The position numbers were made by a program, and so were the translations under genes. The notes under the pieces are model-generated. The model was not told the DNA's origin, did no database searches, and worked only from the letters and a program-made list of their open reading frames with translations. Below are positions 32,277 through 42,645 of a stretch of 64,000 bases of DNA, piece after piece (the first letter of the stretch is position 1; every line of letters starts with the position of its first letter). This stretch comes from Streptacidiphilus albus JL83 (GTDB lineage: Bacteria > Actinomycetota > Actinomycetes > Streptomycetales > Streptomycetaceae), in contig NZ_JQML01000001.1 in the NCBI RefSeq assembly GCF_000744705.1, positions 6,086,017 through 6,150,016 of the forward strand, in the 5' to 3' direction.

Positions 32277-33770
32277 ATGACCGATCTCATCCGTTCCACC
32301 GCAGCCGAGACGGCCGCCGCCATCGCCTCCGGCGAGGTCTCCGCCGTCGAGGTGGCCCAGGCGCACCTGGACCGCATCGGCGCCGTCGACGAGAAGGTGC
32401 ACGCCTTCCTCCACGTCGACACCGAGGGCGCGCTCAGCGCCGCCCGCGCCGTGGACGCCAAGCGCGCCGCCGGCGAGGAACTGGGCCCGCTGGCCGGCGT
32501 CCCGCTGGCGCTCAAGGACGTCTTCACCACCAAGGGCGTGCCGACCACGGCCGGCTCGAAGATCCTCGAAGGCTGGGTCCCGCCCTACGACGCCACGGTC
32601 ACCCGTCGGCTGAAGGAGGCCGGCGTCGTCATCCTCGGCAAGACCAACATGGACGAGTTCGCCATGGGGTCCTCCACCGAGAACAGCGCCTTCGGCGTGA
32701 CCGGCAACCCCTGGGACCTCTCCCGGATCCCCGGCGGCTCCGGCGGCGGTTCCGCCGCCGCGCTGGCCGCCTACGAGGCCCCGCTGGCCATCGGCACCGA
32801 CACCGGCGGCTCGATCCGCCAGCCCGGCGCGGTCACCGGCACCGTCGGCGTCAAGCCGACCTACGGCACGGTCTCCCGCTACGGCCTGATCGCCTTCTCC
32901 TCCTCGCTGGACCAGGGCGGTCCCTGCGCCCGCACGGTGCTGGACACCGCGCTGCTGCACGAGGCCATCGCCGGGCACGACCCGCTGGACTCGACCTCCA
33001 TCGACGCCCCGGTGCCGGCCCTGGTCGAGGCCGCGCGCCGCAAGGACGTCAAGGGCATGCGGATCGGCGTCGTCAAGGAGTTCGGCGGCGAGGGCTACCA
33101 GCCCGGCGTGATGCAGCGCTTCCAGGAGTCCGTGGAGATCCTGCGCGCCCTGGGCGCGGAGATCGTCGAGGTCTCCTGCCCGGCGTTCACCTACGCCCTG
33201 CCGGCGTACTACCTGATCGCGCCGTCCGAGGCCAGCTCCAACCTGGCCCGCTTCGACGCCATGCGCTACGGGCTGCGGGTCGGCGACGACGGCACCCGCT
33301 CGGCGGAGGACGTCACCGCGCTGACCCGCGAGGCCGGCTTCGGCCCCGAGGTGAAGCGCCGGATCATCCTCGGCACCTACGCCCTGTCGTCCGGCTACTA
33401 CGACGCCTACTACGGCTCGGCGCAGAAGGTCCGCACCCTGATCACCCAGGACTTCACCCGGGCCTTCGCCGACGTCGACGTGCTGGTCTCGCCGACCACC
33501 CCGACCACCGCCTTCCCGATCGGCGAGCGGGCCGACGACCCGATGGCGATGTACCTGGCGGACCTGTGCACCATTCCGTCGAACCTGGCCGGAAACTCGG
33601 CCATGTCCGTGCCCTGCGGACTCGCCCCGGAGGACAATCTCCCGGTCGGCCTGCAGATCATCGCCCCCGCTCTGGCCGACGACCGGCTCTACCGGGTCGG
33701 TGGAGCGGTGGAGGCGGCACTCAACGACAAGTGGGGACATCCCCTGCTGGAGGAGGCACCGGCACTGTGA
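32277..33770 (+). CDS. gatA: Aspartyl/glutamyl-tRNA amidotransferase subunit A
   Basis: A 497-residue amidase with the Ser-cisSer-Lys triad: Lys in [10 protein letters not shown] (about residue 81), glycine-serine loop [11 protein letters not shown] and nucleophile region [11 protein letters not shown]. It releases ammonia from glutamine for GatB. Its stop overlaps the GTG of the next small gene (GTGA at 33767-33770). Confidence 0.97.
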   Translation: MTDLIRSTAAETAAAIASGEVSAVEVAQAHLDRIGAVDEKVHAFLHVDTEGALSAARAVDAKRAAGEELGPLAGVPLALKDVFTTKGVPTTAGSKILEGWVPPYDATVTRRLKEAGVVILGKTNMDEFAMGSSTENSAFGVTGNPWDLSRIPGGSGGGSAAALAAYEAPLAIGTDTGGSIRQPGAVTGTVGVKPTYGTVSRYGLIAFSSSLDQGGPCARTVLDTALLHEAIAGHDPLDSTSIDAPVPALVEAARRKDVKGMRIGVVKEFGGEGYQPGVMQRFQESVEILRALGAEIVEVSCPAFTYALPAYYLIAPSEASSNLARFDAMRYGLRVGDDGTRSAEDVTALTREAGFGPEVKRRIILGTYALSSGYYDAYYGSAQKVRTLITQDFTRAFADVDVLVSPTTPTTAFPIGERADDPMAMYLADLCTIPSNLAGNSAMSVPCGLAPEDNLPVGLQIIAPALADDRLYRVGGAVEAALNDKWGHPLLEEAPAL

Positions 33771-34066
33771 GCAAGTCCATCGAGAAGATCGAGCAGATCG
33801 ACCTGTCCGAGGAGACGAGCGGCAAGGCGAGCAGGGCCAGTCAGCTGAAGGGCTTCAAGCACAGCAAGCCCGGCCTGCTGTTCAGCATCGGCACCAGCGC
33901 CTTCGGCGCGTTCGGCGTGGTCAAGGACATCCGCAAGGCCCGCACCGAGGGCGACGCCCTCAAGCTGGTCAACGCGTCCGTGGCCGCGCTGGCGATCCTG
34001 ACCAGCACCGCCCTGCTCGTCCGTGAGCTGCGCCGACTGGGCAGCGACGACGTGCTGGCCGGCTGA
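33767..34066 (+). CDS. Small membrane protein between gatA and gatB
   Basis: A 99-residue protein with a charged N-terminal third and two hydrophobic segments ([36 protein letters not shown]). It starts with a GTGA overlap with gatA, so it is coupled to it. I recall a small hypothetical gene in the same place in Streptomyces coelicolor, so this one is probably part of the native operon. No function is known to me. Confidence 0.75.
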   Translation: MSKSIEKIEQIDLSEETSGKASRASQLKGFKHSKPGLLFSIGTSAFGAFGVVKDIRKARTEGDALKLVNASVAALAILTSTALLVRELRRLGSDDVLAG

Positions 34067-34144
34067 CGGCGGCAGGCTCCCGACAGGCCGTTGGCTGAAG
34101 CAGCTGACGGCCTGTCGAATTCTTCGCACTCGGGAGGGAACGGG

Positions 34145-35422
34145 ATGATCGCGCAGATCCGCATCGACGGCTTCAAGTCCTTCGTGGACTTCACCCTCGA
34201 CGTGCACCCCAGGACGCTCCTCCTCGGCGGCAGCGGGTCCGGGAAGTCCAACCTGCTGGACGCGCTGCGGCTGACCGCCGGCACGATGACCCGCGGTTTC
34301 GACGCGACCCTCGCCGCCGACCCGCGGTTCGCCGCCAGGGACCTGTTCCACCGCGGCGAGGGGCACCGCTGCTCCCGGTTCCGGATCGAGGTCGTGGCGC
34401 TGGTGGCGTCCGTCTACGGACCGCTGCCGCTGCATGTCCGGCTGAGCGCCGGGTACGAGCCGGGGGAGCCCGGACGGCCCGGCCGCGCGCGGCTCGACCT
34501 CCGGGACAGCGGCATCCGGGTGGAGCGCTCGGAGGCGGACGGCTGGCCCGGGGCGGACGTCCCCGAACCCCTCCGGAAGGCGGTCGCGGCCTCGCGCCGG
34601 GCCGTCTTCGGCCGGACCGAGGGCAGCCTGCGCCTGCTGACCTTCGCCGCCGACGGCCGACCCGTACCCGTCCAGGGCCGCCTGGGTGCGGGGGAGAAGG
34701 TCGACCTGACCGGGCTCGCGCACCGCGAGTGCGAGTCCTGGCGCACGCTGCTGCCCGAGGTCTCGGCGATGCGCGGCCCGGCCCCGGCCGAGGCCGCGGG
34801 GCCGCTCGGCGCGGACGGCGGCAACCTGGCGCTGGTCCTCGACCGGATCCGGCACCAGGCCCCCGAGTCCTTCACCCGGCTCCTCGCCGACCTCGCCGCG
34901 GTCGTCCCCGGCGTACGCGGGCTGCGGACGGAGTTCCTGGAGCCGCGTCAGCAGTTCGACTTCGCCGTCGACCTGGTCGGCAGCGGTTGGACCGACCCCG
35001 GCTCGCTCTCCGAGGGCACGCTGCGGGCGCTCGCGCTGCTGGCCGCCGAGGCGGACCCGCAGGGCCACGGGCTGCTGCCGGTCGAGACGGTCGAGCAGGG
35101 CGTCCCGGCCGGCCGGGCAGCCGAGCTGGTGCGCAGGCTGAGCCGGGAGGCGGACTGGCCGCGACCCGGTGCCGCCGGGCGCTACCGGCAACTGCTTGCC
35201 AGTACCCATTCCCCGGCGCTGCCGGCCGCGCTCGGCGACGACCGTCCCGGCAGCCTGGTCGTCCTGGAACAGGCGGACCGGATCGACCCGGGGCAGGGCA
35301 CTCGGTCGCAGGTCACCGCGGCCCGCTGCTTCCCGACCGAGCACCTCCCCACCGAACTTCCCTCCTACCAGCAGTGGCTGTCGGACACCGCGGCCGCGCT
35401 CGAACTGAAAGGTTTCCTGTGA
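34145..35422 (+). CDS. AAA/ABC-like ATPase inserted before gatB
   Basis: A 425-residue ATPase of the RecF/SMC-like (AAA_21) type. It begins [13 protein letters not shown], with Walker A GGSGSGKS at 28-35, signature-like [10 protein letters not shown] (about 287) and H-loop STHSP (about 352). The place expected for Walker B reads [10 protein letters not shown], where relatives have a form like LL.IEEPENG: one acidic residue survives, the next is Thr. ATG at 34145 has gggagg upstream. Its stop overlaps the GTG of gatB (GTGA). I do not recall this gene within gatCAB of model Streptomyces, so it looks like an accessory insertion. Such ATPases often partner nucleases in defence or repair, but no partner is seen. 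Confidence 0.75.
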   Translation: MIAQIRIDGFKSFVDFTLDVHPRTLLLGGSGSGKSNLLDALRLTAGTMTRGFDATLAADPRFAARDLFHRGEGHRCSRFRIEVVALVASVYGPLPLHVRLSAGYEPGEPGRPGRARLDLRDSGIRVERSEADGWPGADVPEPLRKAVAASRRAVFGRTEGSLRLLTFAADGRPVPVQGRLGAGEKVDLTGLAHRECESWRTLLPEVSAMRGPAPAEAAGPLGADGGNLALVLDRIRHQAPESFTRLLADLAAVVPGVRGLRTEFLEPRQQFDFAVDLVGSGWTDPGSLSEGTLRALALLAAEADPQGHGLLPVETVEQGVPAGRAAELVRRLSREADWPRPGAAGRYRQLLASTHSPALPAALGDDRPGSLVVLEQADRIDPGQGTRSQVTAARCFPTEHLPTELPSYQQWLSDTAAALELKGFL

Positions 35423-36918
35423 GCACCATTGACCTGGTGTCCTACGACGACGCCCTCTCCGTCTACGACCCGGTGATGGGCCTAGAGGTCCATGTCGAGC
35501 TGGGCACCGCCACCAAGATGTTCTGCGGCTGCTCGACCGAGCTGGGCGAGGAGCCCAACTCCCAGGTCTGCCCGACCTGTCTGGGCCTGCCCGGCTCGCT
35601 GCCCGTGGTGAACGCGGTCGGCGTGGAGTCCGCCATCAAGATCGGGCTCGCGCTGAACTGCGAGATCGCCGAGTGGTGCCGCTTCGCCCGGAAGAACTAC
35701 TTCTACCCGGACATGCCGAAGAACTTCCAGACCTCCCAGTACGACGAGCCGATCGCCTACAACGGCTACCTCGACGTCACGCTGGAGGACGGCGAGGTCT
35801 TCCGGGTGGAGATCGAGCGAGCCCACATGGAGGAGGACACCGGCAAGTCCTCGCACATCGGCGGCGCGACCGGGCGGATCCAGGGCGCCTCGCACTCGCT
35901 GCTGGACTACAACCGGGCCGGCATCCCGCTGATCGAGATCGTCACCAAGCCGATCGAGGGGGCCGGCGCCCGCGCCCCCGAGGTCGCCAAGGCGTACGTC
36001 GCCGAGCTGCGCGAGGTCATCAAGGCGCTCGGGGTGTCCGAGGCGCGGATGGACAAGGGCCAGATGCGCTGCGACGTCAACCTCTCGCTGCGCCCGATCG
36101 GCCGGGTCGAGTTCGGCACCCGCTCGGAGACCAAGAACGTCAACTCGCTGCGCAGCGTCGAGCGCGCCGCCCGGTTCGAGATCCAGCGGCACGCCGCGGT
36201 GCTGAACGGCGGCGGCACCATCCTCCAGGAGACCCGCCACTTCCACGAGGAGGACGGCAGCACCAGCGCCGGGCGGATCAAGGACAACGCCGAGGACTAC
36301 CGCTACTTCCCGGAGCCGGACCTGGTGCCGGTCGCCCCCTCGCGCGAGTGGGTCGAGGAGCTCCGGGCCGGGCTGCCGGAGATGCCCCGGGTGCGGCGCG
36401 AGCGGCTGCAGGGCGAGTGGGGCATCTCCGACCTGGAGATGCAGTCGGTGCTGAACGCCGGTGCGATCGAGCCGATCCTGGAGACCATCGCCGCCGGCGC
36501 CCCCGCCGACCAGGCCCGCAAGTGGTGGATGGGCGAGCTGGCGCGCCGCGCCAACGAGTCCGGCACCGAGCTGGCCGCCCAGCCGATCACCCCGGCCCAG
36601 GTGGCCCGGGTGTGCGCGCTGGTCGCCGCCGGATCGCTCAACGACAAGCTGGCCCGCCAGGTCATCGAGGCCGTGCTGGACGGCGAGGGCGAGCCGGACG
36701 AGGTCGTCGCCAAGCGCGGTCTGGCCGTCGTCAGCGACGACTCGGCGCTGGGCGCGGCCGTGGACGAGGCCATCGCCGGCAACCCGGACGTGGCCGCGAA
36801 GATCCGCGACGGCAAGCTCGCCGCGGTCGGCGCGCTGGTCGGCGCGGTGATGAAGGCGACCCGCGGCCAGGCCGACGCGGCCCGGGTCAAGGAGCTGATC
36901 CTGGAGCGCCTGAGCTGA
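35419..36918 (+). CDS. gatB: Aspartyl/glutamyl-tRNA amidotransferase subunit B
   Basis: A 499-residue subunit with the GatB signature ([20 protein letters not shown], the zinc-binding [12 protein letters not shown]), the kinase-like core ([18 protein letters not shown]) and the C-terminal YqeY-like tail. The GTG start overlaps the stop of the ATPase gene, so GatB synthesis now appears coupled to it. Confidence 0.97.
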   Translation: MSTIDLVSYDDALSVYDPVMGLEVHVELGTATKMFCGCSTELGEEPNSQVCPTCLGLPGSLPVVNAVGVESAIKIGLALNCEIAEWCRFARKNYFYPDMPKNFQTSQYDEPIAYNGYLDVTLEDGEVFRVEIERAHMEEDTGKSSHIGGATGRIQGASHSLLDYNRAGIPLIEIVTKPIEGAGARAPEVAKAYVAELREVIKALGVSEARMDKGQMRCDVNLSLRPIGRVEFGTRSETKNVNSLRSVERAARFEIQRHAAVLNGGGTILQETRHFHEEDGSTSAGRIKDNAEDYRYFPEPDLVPVAPSREWVEELRAGLPEMPRVRRERLQGEWGISDLEMQSVLNAGAIEPILETIAAGAPADQARKWWMGELARRANESGTELAAQPITPAQVARVCALVAAGSLNDKLARQVIEAVLDGEGEPDEVVAKRGLAVVSDDSALGAAVDEAIAGNPDVAAKIRDGKLAAVGALVGAVMKATRGQADAARVKELILERLS

Positions 36919-36948
36919 TCCCGAAGTGATCGCCGCACAGCTGGTCGC

Positions 36949-36979
36949 AGCCCCGTTTGCCCTGGTGGCAAGCGGGGCT
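36949..36979 (+). terminator. Terminator after gatB
   Basis: Arms 36949-36961 (agccccgtttgcc) and 36967-36979 (ggcaagcggggct) pair over 13 bp with one G-U, around a 5-base loop. There is no T-run. Confidence 0.75.
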
Positions 36980-37103
36980 GTGTTGCGATCCGGTGCGCCT
37001 CCTGTAACACCGGTTGTGACGCACCAAGCGAAACCCTGTGAGTCCCCGGCCGCGTGTAGGTGATTGATAAGCACACACCGACACGTACTCCTCGGGGGAC
37101 ACC

Positions 37104-37868
37104 ATGAACCAGACCCGCCGCCGCATCCTGCCCCTCGTCCTCATCGCCGCCGCCGGCACCATGGCGCTGAGCGCCTGCAGTGGCAGCGCCAACGGCACGG
37201 TCTCGGCCGGCGGCGGTGCCTCGGCCTCGGCGTCCGGATCGACCTCAGGATCGACGTCCGGCTCGACCTCCTCCTCCACCTCCACCGGGCAGCCCACCCA
37301 GTCCGCGGGCTCCTCGAACGGCGGCTCCACCGCCGGCAGCAGCAACGGCGGGTCCGGTTCCGGCACCAGTGCCACCAGCGACTCCTACGCCTACAAGCAC
37401 CCCTGCACCGGCGGCCAGCTGACGGTCAAGGCGTCCTACGACTCCGCGCTGGGCGTCACCAAGCGGCTGATCGAGGTCACCAACACCGGCAGCGCCTCCT
37501 GCGGCCTGACCTACTACCCCTCGGTCGCCATCGACAACAGCGCGACCATCAACACCACCAGCGGCACCCCCGAGACGGTGCAGCCCGCCGTCCCCGGCGG
37601 CCTCGGCGGCCCGCCGTACTTCCCGATCTACGCCGGCGCCCACGCCTACGCCGTGGTCGACCTCGACCCCAGCCACGCCACCTCCGGCGCGAGCAAGCAG
37701 TACAACACCCTCTCGGTGATCGCCACGACCGAGCTGCCCGACGCCGACACCGTCAACACCACCATCACCGAGGAGGGCAGCGGCGGCGGCAACCCCTACG
37801 TCAAGAGCCCCTTCCTCGGCCTCTACCGCAGCACCGTCACCGACGCCGTCAGCTCGGCCAAGGGCTGA
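37104..37868 (+). CDS. Secreted lipoprotein, DUF4232-like
   Basis: A 254-residue exported protein with lipobox LSAC (Cys about residue 25), then about 70 residues very rich in Ser, Gly and Thr as a wall-spanning linker. The C-terminal part (HPCTGGQLTVKASYDSALG, LIEVTNTGSASCGLTYYPSV, with a Cys pair) fits DUF4232-type beta-sandwich proteins of actinomycetes. ATG start follows ctcggggga. Function is unknown. Confidence 0.75.
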   Translation: MNQTRRRILPLVLIAAAGTMALSACSGSANGTVSAGGGASASASGSTSGSTSGSTSSSTSTGQPTQSAGSSNGGSTAGSSNGGSGSGTSATSDSYAYKHPCTGGQLTVKASYDSALGVTKRLIEVTNTGSASCGLTYYPSVAIDNSATINTTSGTPETVQPAVPGGLGGPPYFPIYAGAHAYAVVDLDPSHATSGASKQYNTLSVIATTELPDADTVNTTITEEGSGGGNPYVKSPFLGLYRSTVTDAVSSAKG

Positions 37869-37885
37869 GCCGCGGGACGCCGGAC

Positions 37886-37945
37886 AGCGGGACACCGGAC
37901 ATCAGGACCACCGGACGTCAGGACCACCGGACATCAGTACACCAG
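37886..37945. repeat. Short tandem repeat downstream of the lipoprotein gene
   Basis: Units close to ggacatcaggaccacc recur three times between about 37896 and 37940 with small changes (acatc/acgtc, gtaca), preceded by gacaccggac. It is non-coding by my reading; no role is evident. Confidence 0.6.
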
Positions 37946-38137
37946 GCATCGGCGCAGCCGCGCATCGGGCACCGTGCCGCACCGTCTAGGCATCCCCAGG
38001 ACCGGGCCTAAGGCCCCCGGGCGGCGCGGAACCCGACAGCTGCCCGATGTCCGGGACCCCCCTGGGCGAGCAGAGTCCTCCTCGGCAGCGCAGTCGGCAC
38101 CAGGCCGACTGACGGACCGTCACCGAGGGAGCCCGGT

Positions 38138-38344
38138 ATGTCCAGCGAGATCTACTACGCGTCAGTCAGCTACCGAGCCGGCGAGCTGCGCCAGGCCGCC
38201 GAGCGGCAGCGCCGGATCCGGGAGGCCGTCGGCGCCGCCCGCGCCCTGGCCGCGGAGGAGCGGCCCGATGGCGAGCGTTCCGGCAGCCGGAGCAGGGGAC
38301 GCCGGAGCCGCCGTCGGCAGTCCGCCGCCGCGTGCGGCTGCTGA
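38138..38344 (+). CDS. Small basic protein, hypothetical
   Basis: A 68-residue frame beginning [20 protein letters not shown], helical and charged, ending in an Arg/Ser-rich tail with CGC. The ATG has gagggag six bases upstream, a good ribosome site, which is the main support for it being real. It lies 25 bp before the LuxR-type gene. No family recognised. Confidence 0.45.
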   Translation: MSSEIYYASVSYRAGELRQAAERQRRIREAVGAARALAAEERPDGERSGSRSRGRRSRRRQSAAACGC

Positions 38345-38369
38345 GTCAGCGGCTGCCGGGGAATGTGCG

Positions 38370-41300
38370 ATGCTCGACCTTGTGCAGCGGATATCGGTGA
38401 GCCCCGTCTTCGTCGCCCGCTCCGGCCAACTCGCCGAGCTGGCGGCGGCCCTGGACCGGGCCGAGGCGGGACAGCCGCAGGCGGTGCTGGTGGCCGGGGA
38501 CGCCGGTGTCGGCAAGACCCGGCTGCTGGAGGAGTTCGCCGCCACCGCGACCGCCTGTGGCGCGACCGTCGCCGTCGGCGGCTGCGTGGAGATCGGCGCG
38601 GACGGGCTGCCCTACGCCCCTCTGGTCACCGCGCTGCGCACGCTCCACCGCGAACTGCCCGCCGAGGTCGAGCAGGCCGCCGTCGGCCAGGTCGGCCACC
38701 TCGGCCGACTGCTGCCGGAGCTCGGCTCGTTCGAGCCGGGTACGAGGGGCGCGGCCGAGGCCCCCGCCGCCGACGAGTACAGCCGGGCCCGGCTGTTCGA
38801 GCAGACCTCCCAGTTCATCGAGCGGCTGGCGGAGGGCCGCACCCTGGTCCTCGCCCTGGAGGACCTGCACTGGTCCGACCGCTCCACCCGCGAACTCCTG
38901 CTCTACCTGCTGCGCTCGCTGCGCACCGCCCGGCTGCTGCTGGTCGCCAGCTACCGGACCGACGACCTGCACCGCCGCCACCCGTTGCGGCCCTTCCTGG
39001 CCGAGCTCGACCGGCTGCGCACCGTCCAGCGGCTCGAACTCCCGCACCTCGCCAAGGCCGAGGTCGCCCAGCAGCTGGCCGGCATCCTGGCCGCCCCGCC
39101 GGAGCCATACCTGGTCGACCGGGTCTTCCGGCGTTCCGAGGGCATCCCCTTCTTCGTCGAGGAGCTGGCCGCCAGCTACCAGCAGGGCTGCTCGGCCGGA
39201 CTCACCGAGTCGCTGCGCGACCTGCTGCTGGTCCGGGTCGCGGCCCTGCCCGAGGACGTCCAGGCAGTCCTCCGCACCCTCGCCCAGGGTGGCTCCGCGG
39301 TCGAGTACGGACTGCTCGCCGAGGTGCTGGGACTGCCCGAGGACGAGCTGATCGGGCTGCTGCGCACCGCCGTGGACGTCAACATCCTCCGGCCGACCGC
39401 CGACGGCGACGGCTACCGCTTCCGGCACGCCCTGGTCCGCGAGGCGGTCGCGGACGACCTGCTGCCCGGCGAGGGCAGCCGGATCAAGCGCCGCTACGCC
39501 ACCGCGCTGGCCGCCCGGCCCGGACTGGTCCCCGCCGACGAGCTGACCGCCCGCCTCGCCAACTACTGGTACAGCGCCGGCGATCCGGCCCGGGCGCTGC
39601 CGACCGCGCTGCAGGCCGGGCGCGAGGCCCGCTGCCGGAACGCCTTCGCCGAGCAGCTGCAGATGCTGGACCGGGTGCTGGAACTCTGGGACCGGGTGCC
39701 CGAGGAGGTCCTGTCGGCGCTGCCCCGGACCCGGATCGCCGAGGCCTACCCGCAGGCCGCCGACGGCCGTCCGTCCTGCACCGACATCCTGGCCGAGGCG
39801 GCCGACGCGGCCCGGCTGACCGGGGACCGCGAGCGCTGCTTCAGCCTCTGCAAGCAGGCGCTGCGGCAGGTCGACGAGGTCGCCCAGCCGGCCCTCGCCG
39901 CCTGGTTCCTGACCCTCAGCTCGCGCTTCGGCAAGGCCGCCAACGGCGGGAAGGAGGAGCTGGAGCACGCCCGCCGACTGGTCGACGAGCTGCCGCCCAG
40001 CGCCGTCCAGGCCGAGGTGCTCAGCCGGCTCGCCGCCTGCGACATGGTCGACTGGCCGGACGAGTCCGACATCGTGATCGCCGAACGCGCCGTGGCCATC
40101 GCCCTCCAGGTCGGCGCGGAGACGGTGGAGCTGCATGCCCGCTGCACCCTCGGCACCCTGCTGAACACCCTCGGCCGGGAGCAGCAGGGCATGGCCGAGC
40201 TCGACCGGGTGCTGCGCCGCTCGCTCGAACTGCAGGACCCGGACCTGATGTCCCGGGTCCACGTGCTGGTGTCCGACGCCCAGGAGCAGCTGGGCCTCTC
40301 CGTCGAGGCGGTCCGCACCGCCCGGAACGGCTGGGCGCTGGCCAGGTCCAGCGGGATGGCCGGCTCGGCCGGGGCGATCCTGCGCGGCAACCTGGTCGAG
40401 TCGCTGCTCTCGACGGGCGGCCTGGACGAGGCCGAGGAACTGCTGGGCTCCGCCCGGGACACCCTCTGGGCGGCCCGGGAGCAGAGCTTCCTGTCCCGGC
40501 TCGGCGGCAACGCCGCGCTGCTGCGCGACGACCTGCCCGCCGCCGTGCGGCACCTCGCCGAGGCCCGCGAGGCCACCCCGCCCACCGCCCAGTTCCTGCT
40601 GCCGCTGGGCGAGCTGGAGCTGCGGCTGGCGGCGGCGCAGGGACGTTTCACCGAGGCCAGGGCGGTGCTGCTGCGCCTGCTCGACGGGCCGGGCTTCCCG
40701 CCCGGCAAGACCCGCTACCTGTGGCCGATCCTCTTCCACGGCGCCGCCGCCGAGGCCGACTCGCGCGGACTGCCGGGCTCCGACAGTGGTCGGGCCGAGG
40801 TGCTCGACCTGCTGCGGCGGACCGCGTTCCAGCTCAACGACCGGTGGCCGCTGGCCGAGGGCTGGTCGCTGCTGTTCGAGGCGGAGCTGGGCCGGGCCGA
40901 GGGCCGGGTCGACGCCGAGCCCTACCTGGAGGCCGCGGCCGTGCTGGAGGCCACCGGGCTGCCCTACCCGCTCGGCACCGCGCTGCTGCGCGCCGCCGAG
41001 GCCGAGGCGGCGCGCGGCGACCGGAGCGCCGCCGCCGAGCTGCTGCGCCGCGCGGAGGCGGCGGCGGAGCGCCACGGCGACCTCCGGCTGCGGCGCGAGG
41101 CCGGGCTGCTGGCGGACCGCGCCCGGCTGCACACCGCCGCCGCGGCGGCGGAGCCGGCCGAGCCCGAGGCCCCGGCGCTCGGACTCACCCCGCGCGAACA
41201 GGACGTGCTGCGGCTGGTCGCCCTGGGCCGGACCAACCGTCAGATCGCCGAGGAGCTCTACATCTCGCCGAAGACGGCGAGCGTCCATGTCTCCAACATC

Positions 41301-41381
41301 CTGGCCAAGCTGGAGGTCGGCGGCCGGGGCGAGGCCGCCGCCATGGCCCACCGGCTGCGGCTGTTCCCGGTCGCCGGCTGA
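38370..41381 (+). CDS. Large LuxR-family ATP-binding regulator (LAL/MalT type)
   Basis: A 1003-residue regulator with an N-terminal AAA_16 ATPase domain (Walker A GDAGVGKT at 43-50, [12 protein letters not shown] as Walker B), a long TPR-like helical middle, and a C-terminal LuxR helix-turn-helix ([20 protein letters not shown]) at about 935-995. LAL proteins often act as activators of secondary metabolism or sugar use; the target here is unknown. The frame is open further upstream, but that part has no domain and crosses the small upstream gene, so ATG at 38370 is used. Confidence 0.85.
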   Translation: MLDLVQRISVSPVFVARSGQLAELAAALDRAEAGQPQAVLVAGDAGVGKTRLLEEFAATATACGATVAVGGCVEIGADGLPYAPLVTALRTLHRELPAEVEQAAVGQVGHLGRLLPELGSFEPGTRGAAEAPAADEYSRARLFEQTSQFIERLAEGRTLVLALEDLHWSDRSTRELLLYLLRSLRTARLLLVASYRTDDLHRRHPLRPFLAELDRLRTVQRLELPHLAKAEVAQQLAGILAAPPEPYLVDRVFRRSEGIPFFVEELAASYQQGCSAGLTESLRDLLLVRVAALPEDVQAVLRTLAQGGSAVEYGLLAEVLGLPEDELIGLLRTAVDVNILRPTADGDGYRFRHALVREAVADDLLPGEGSRIKRRYATALAARPGLVPADELTARLANYWYSAGDPARALPTALQAGREARCRNAFAEQLQMLDRVLELWDRVPEEVLSALPRTRIAEAYPQAADGRPSCTDILAEAADAARLTGDRERCFSLCKQALRQVDEVAQPALAAWFLTLSSRFGKAANGGKEELEHARRLVDELPPSAVQAEVLSRLAACDMVDWPDESDIVIAERAVAIALQVGAETVELHARCTLGTLLNTLGREQQGMAELDRVLRRSLELQDPDLMSRVHVLVSDAQEQLGLSVEAVRTARNGWALARSSGMAGSAGAILRGNLVESLLSTGGLDEAEELLGSARDTLWAAREQSFLSRLGGNAALLRDDLPAAVRHLAEAREATPPTAQFLLPLGELELRLAAAQGRFTEARAVLLRLLDGPGFPPGKTRYLWPILFHGAAAEADSRGLPGSDSGRAEVLDLLRRTAFQLNDRWPLAEGWSLLFEAELGRAEGRVDAEPYLEAAAVLEATGLPYPLGTALLRAAEAEAARGDRSAAAELLRRAEAAAERHGDLRLRREAGLLADRARLHTAAAAAEPAEPEAPALGLTPREQDVLRLVALGRTNRQIAEELYISPKTASVHVSNILAKLEVGGRGEAAAMAHRLRLFPVAG

Positions 41382-41425
41382 ACCGGTCGCCCGGGGCCGC
41401 CGGGCCGCCCCGTAGGCTCGGCCGC

Positions 41426-42349
41426 ATGACGCGCTACCTGCTGCCCTACCCGCCCGCCGAGATCGGCGGCCTGCCCGAGAGTCTGGACGCCGCCGTCTGG
41501 GACGGGACCGCCCAGCCGCCGTCCCAGCAGGTGCTCGACGGCGTGGAGTTCTTCTGCCTGCCGTACCTGCGCACCGCCGCGGCGGTGCCGCTGCTGGCGC
41601 GGATGCCCGCGCTGCGGGTCGCGCAGACGCTCACCGCCGGCGTCGACGACGTGCTGCCGCACCTGCCCGCCGGAGCGGTGCTGTGCAATGCCCGGGGCCT
41701 GCACGATGCCAGCACCGCCGAGCTGGCGATGACGCTGATCCTGGCCTCGCTGCGGGGGATCCCGCAGTCCGTGCGGCGGCAGGACGCGGGGGAGTGGCGC
41801 CAGGAGTTCCACCCGGCGCTGGCCGACCGCACCGTGCTGATCGTCGGCCACGGCTCGATCGGAGCGGCGCTGGAGGAGCGGCTCCGCCCGTTCGAGTGCG
41901 AGGTGGTCCGGGTGGCGCGCAGCGCGCGTTCCGCGCCCCACGGACCGGTGCACGCCCTCGAAGAGCTTCCCGAGCTTCTGCCCGCCGCCGATGTGGTGGT
42001 GCTGCTGGTGCCGCTCACCGAGCGGACCCGCGGTCTGGCCGACGCCGGGTTCCTGGCCCGGATGAAGGACGGCGCCCTGCTGGTCAATGTCGCCAGGGGC
42101 GGGGTGGTCGACACCGGCGCCCTGCTGGCGGAGCTGGCCTCCGGACGGCTCCGGGCCGCGCTCGACGTCACCGATCCCGAGCCGCTGCCGGCCGACCACC
42201 CGCTCTGGCACGCCCCGGGCGTGCTGATCACTCCCCATGTCGGCGGCCCCAGTTCGGCGTTCCTGCCCCGGGCGCTGCGGCTGCTGCGCTCGCAGCTGCT
42301 GCTGGACCTGGCCGGTGAGCCGCCGGCCCACGCCGTCGCCAAGGGCTGA
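41426..42349 (+). CDS. D-isomer-specific 2-hydroxyacid dehydrogenase family protein
   Basis: A 307-residue NAD-dependent oxidoreductase. The nucleotide-binding motif is VGHGSIGAALEERL; catalytic Arg in NVARGGVVDTGAL, Glu in DVTDPEPLP and His in ITPHVGG are in order. The substrate is not predictable. The ATG has no ribosome site, and TAGGCT at 41413-41418 ends seven bases before it, the expected geometry for a leaderless message. Confidence 0.88.
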   Translation: MTRYLLPYPPAEIGGLPESLDAAVWDGTAQPPSQQVLDGVEFFCLPYLRTAAAVPLLARMPALRVAQTLTAGVDDVLPHLPAGAVLCNARGLHDASTAELAMTLILASLRGIPQSVRRQDAGEWRQEFHPALADRTVLIVGHGSIGAALEERLRPFECEVVRVARSARSAPHGPVHALEELPELLPAADVVVLLVPLTERTRGLADAGFLARMKDGALLVNVARGGVVDTGALLAELASGRLRAALDVTDPEPLPADHPLWHAPGVLITPHVGGPSSAFLPRALRLLRSQLLLDLAGEPPAHAVAKG

Positions 42350-42489
42350 GCACCGCCGCCGATCCCCCGCCGACCCCCGGCTCACCCCCAACTCGCTCTC
42401 GGCGCGCACCGGTACGCCCCCGCCGCGACCGTTTCACCCCTGCTTCACCCGGCGGAGCGAATCCGCTCCAATGGCCATGCGCCGCTCCA

Positions 42490-42502
42490 TTACTCTGAGT
42501 TG
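42490..42502. promoter_or_regulatory. Possible BldD-type box upstream of the cdgC-like gene
   Basis: TTAC-TCTGA-GTTG matches the BldD consensus TNAC-N5-GTNA at all but the last base, about 145 bp before the start codon. BldD is known to repress several Streptomyces diguanylate cyclase genes, and I recall cdgC among them. Context makes the call plausible; the match alone is weak. Confidence 0.35.
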
Positions 42503-42645
42503 AGTGTCCATGTCGCAGAGTGACGAGAGTGGTGTAAGGTCCAGACCGGGAGAACCGGTACGGAGTTTTCCGCCCCGATGCTCCGACCGCAGCCGGGGCC
42601 GGAGGGGGTATGACCGGTGTTGCTGAGTAGTGAACTGTGCGCTGA

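Noticed and set aside
36919-37103. Small RNA or leader gene after gatB
   Set aside because: The only structure seen is the terminator hairpin at 36949-36979; no promoter or conserved RNA motif was recognised.
37974-38369. N-terminal extension of the LuxR-type regulator
   Set aside because: The frame is open but crosses the small gene at 38138-38344, has Pro/Arg/Ser shadow composition and no domain before the AAA module.
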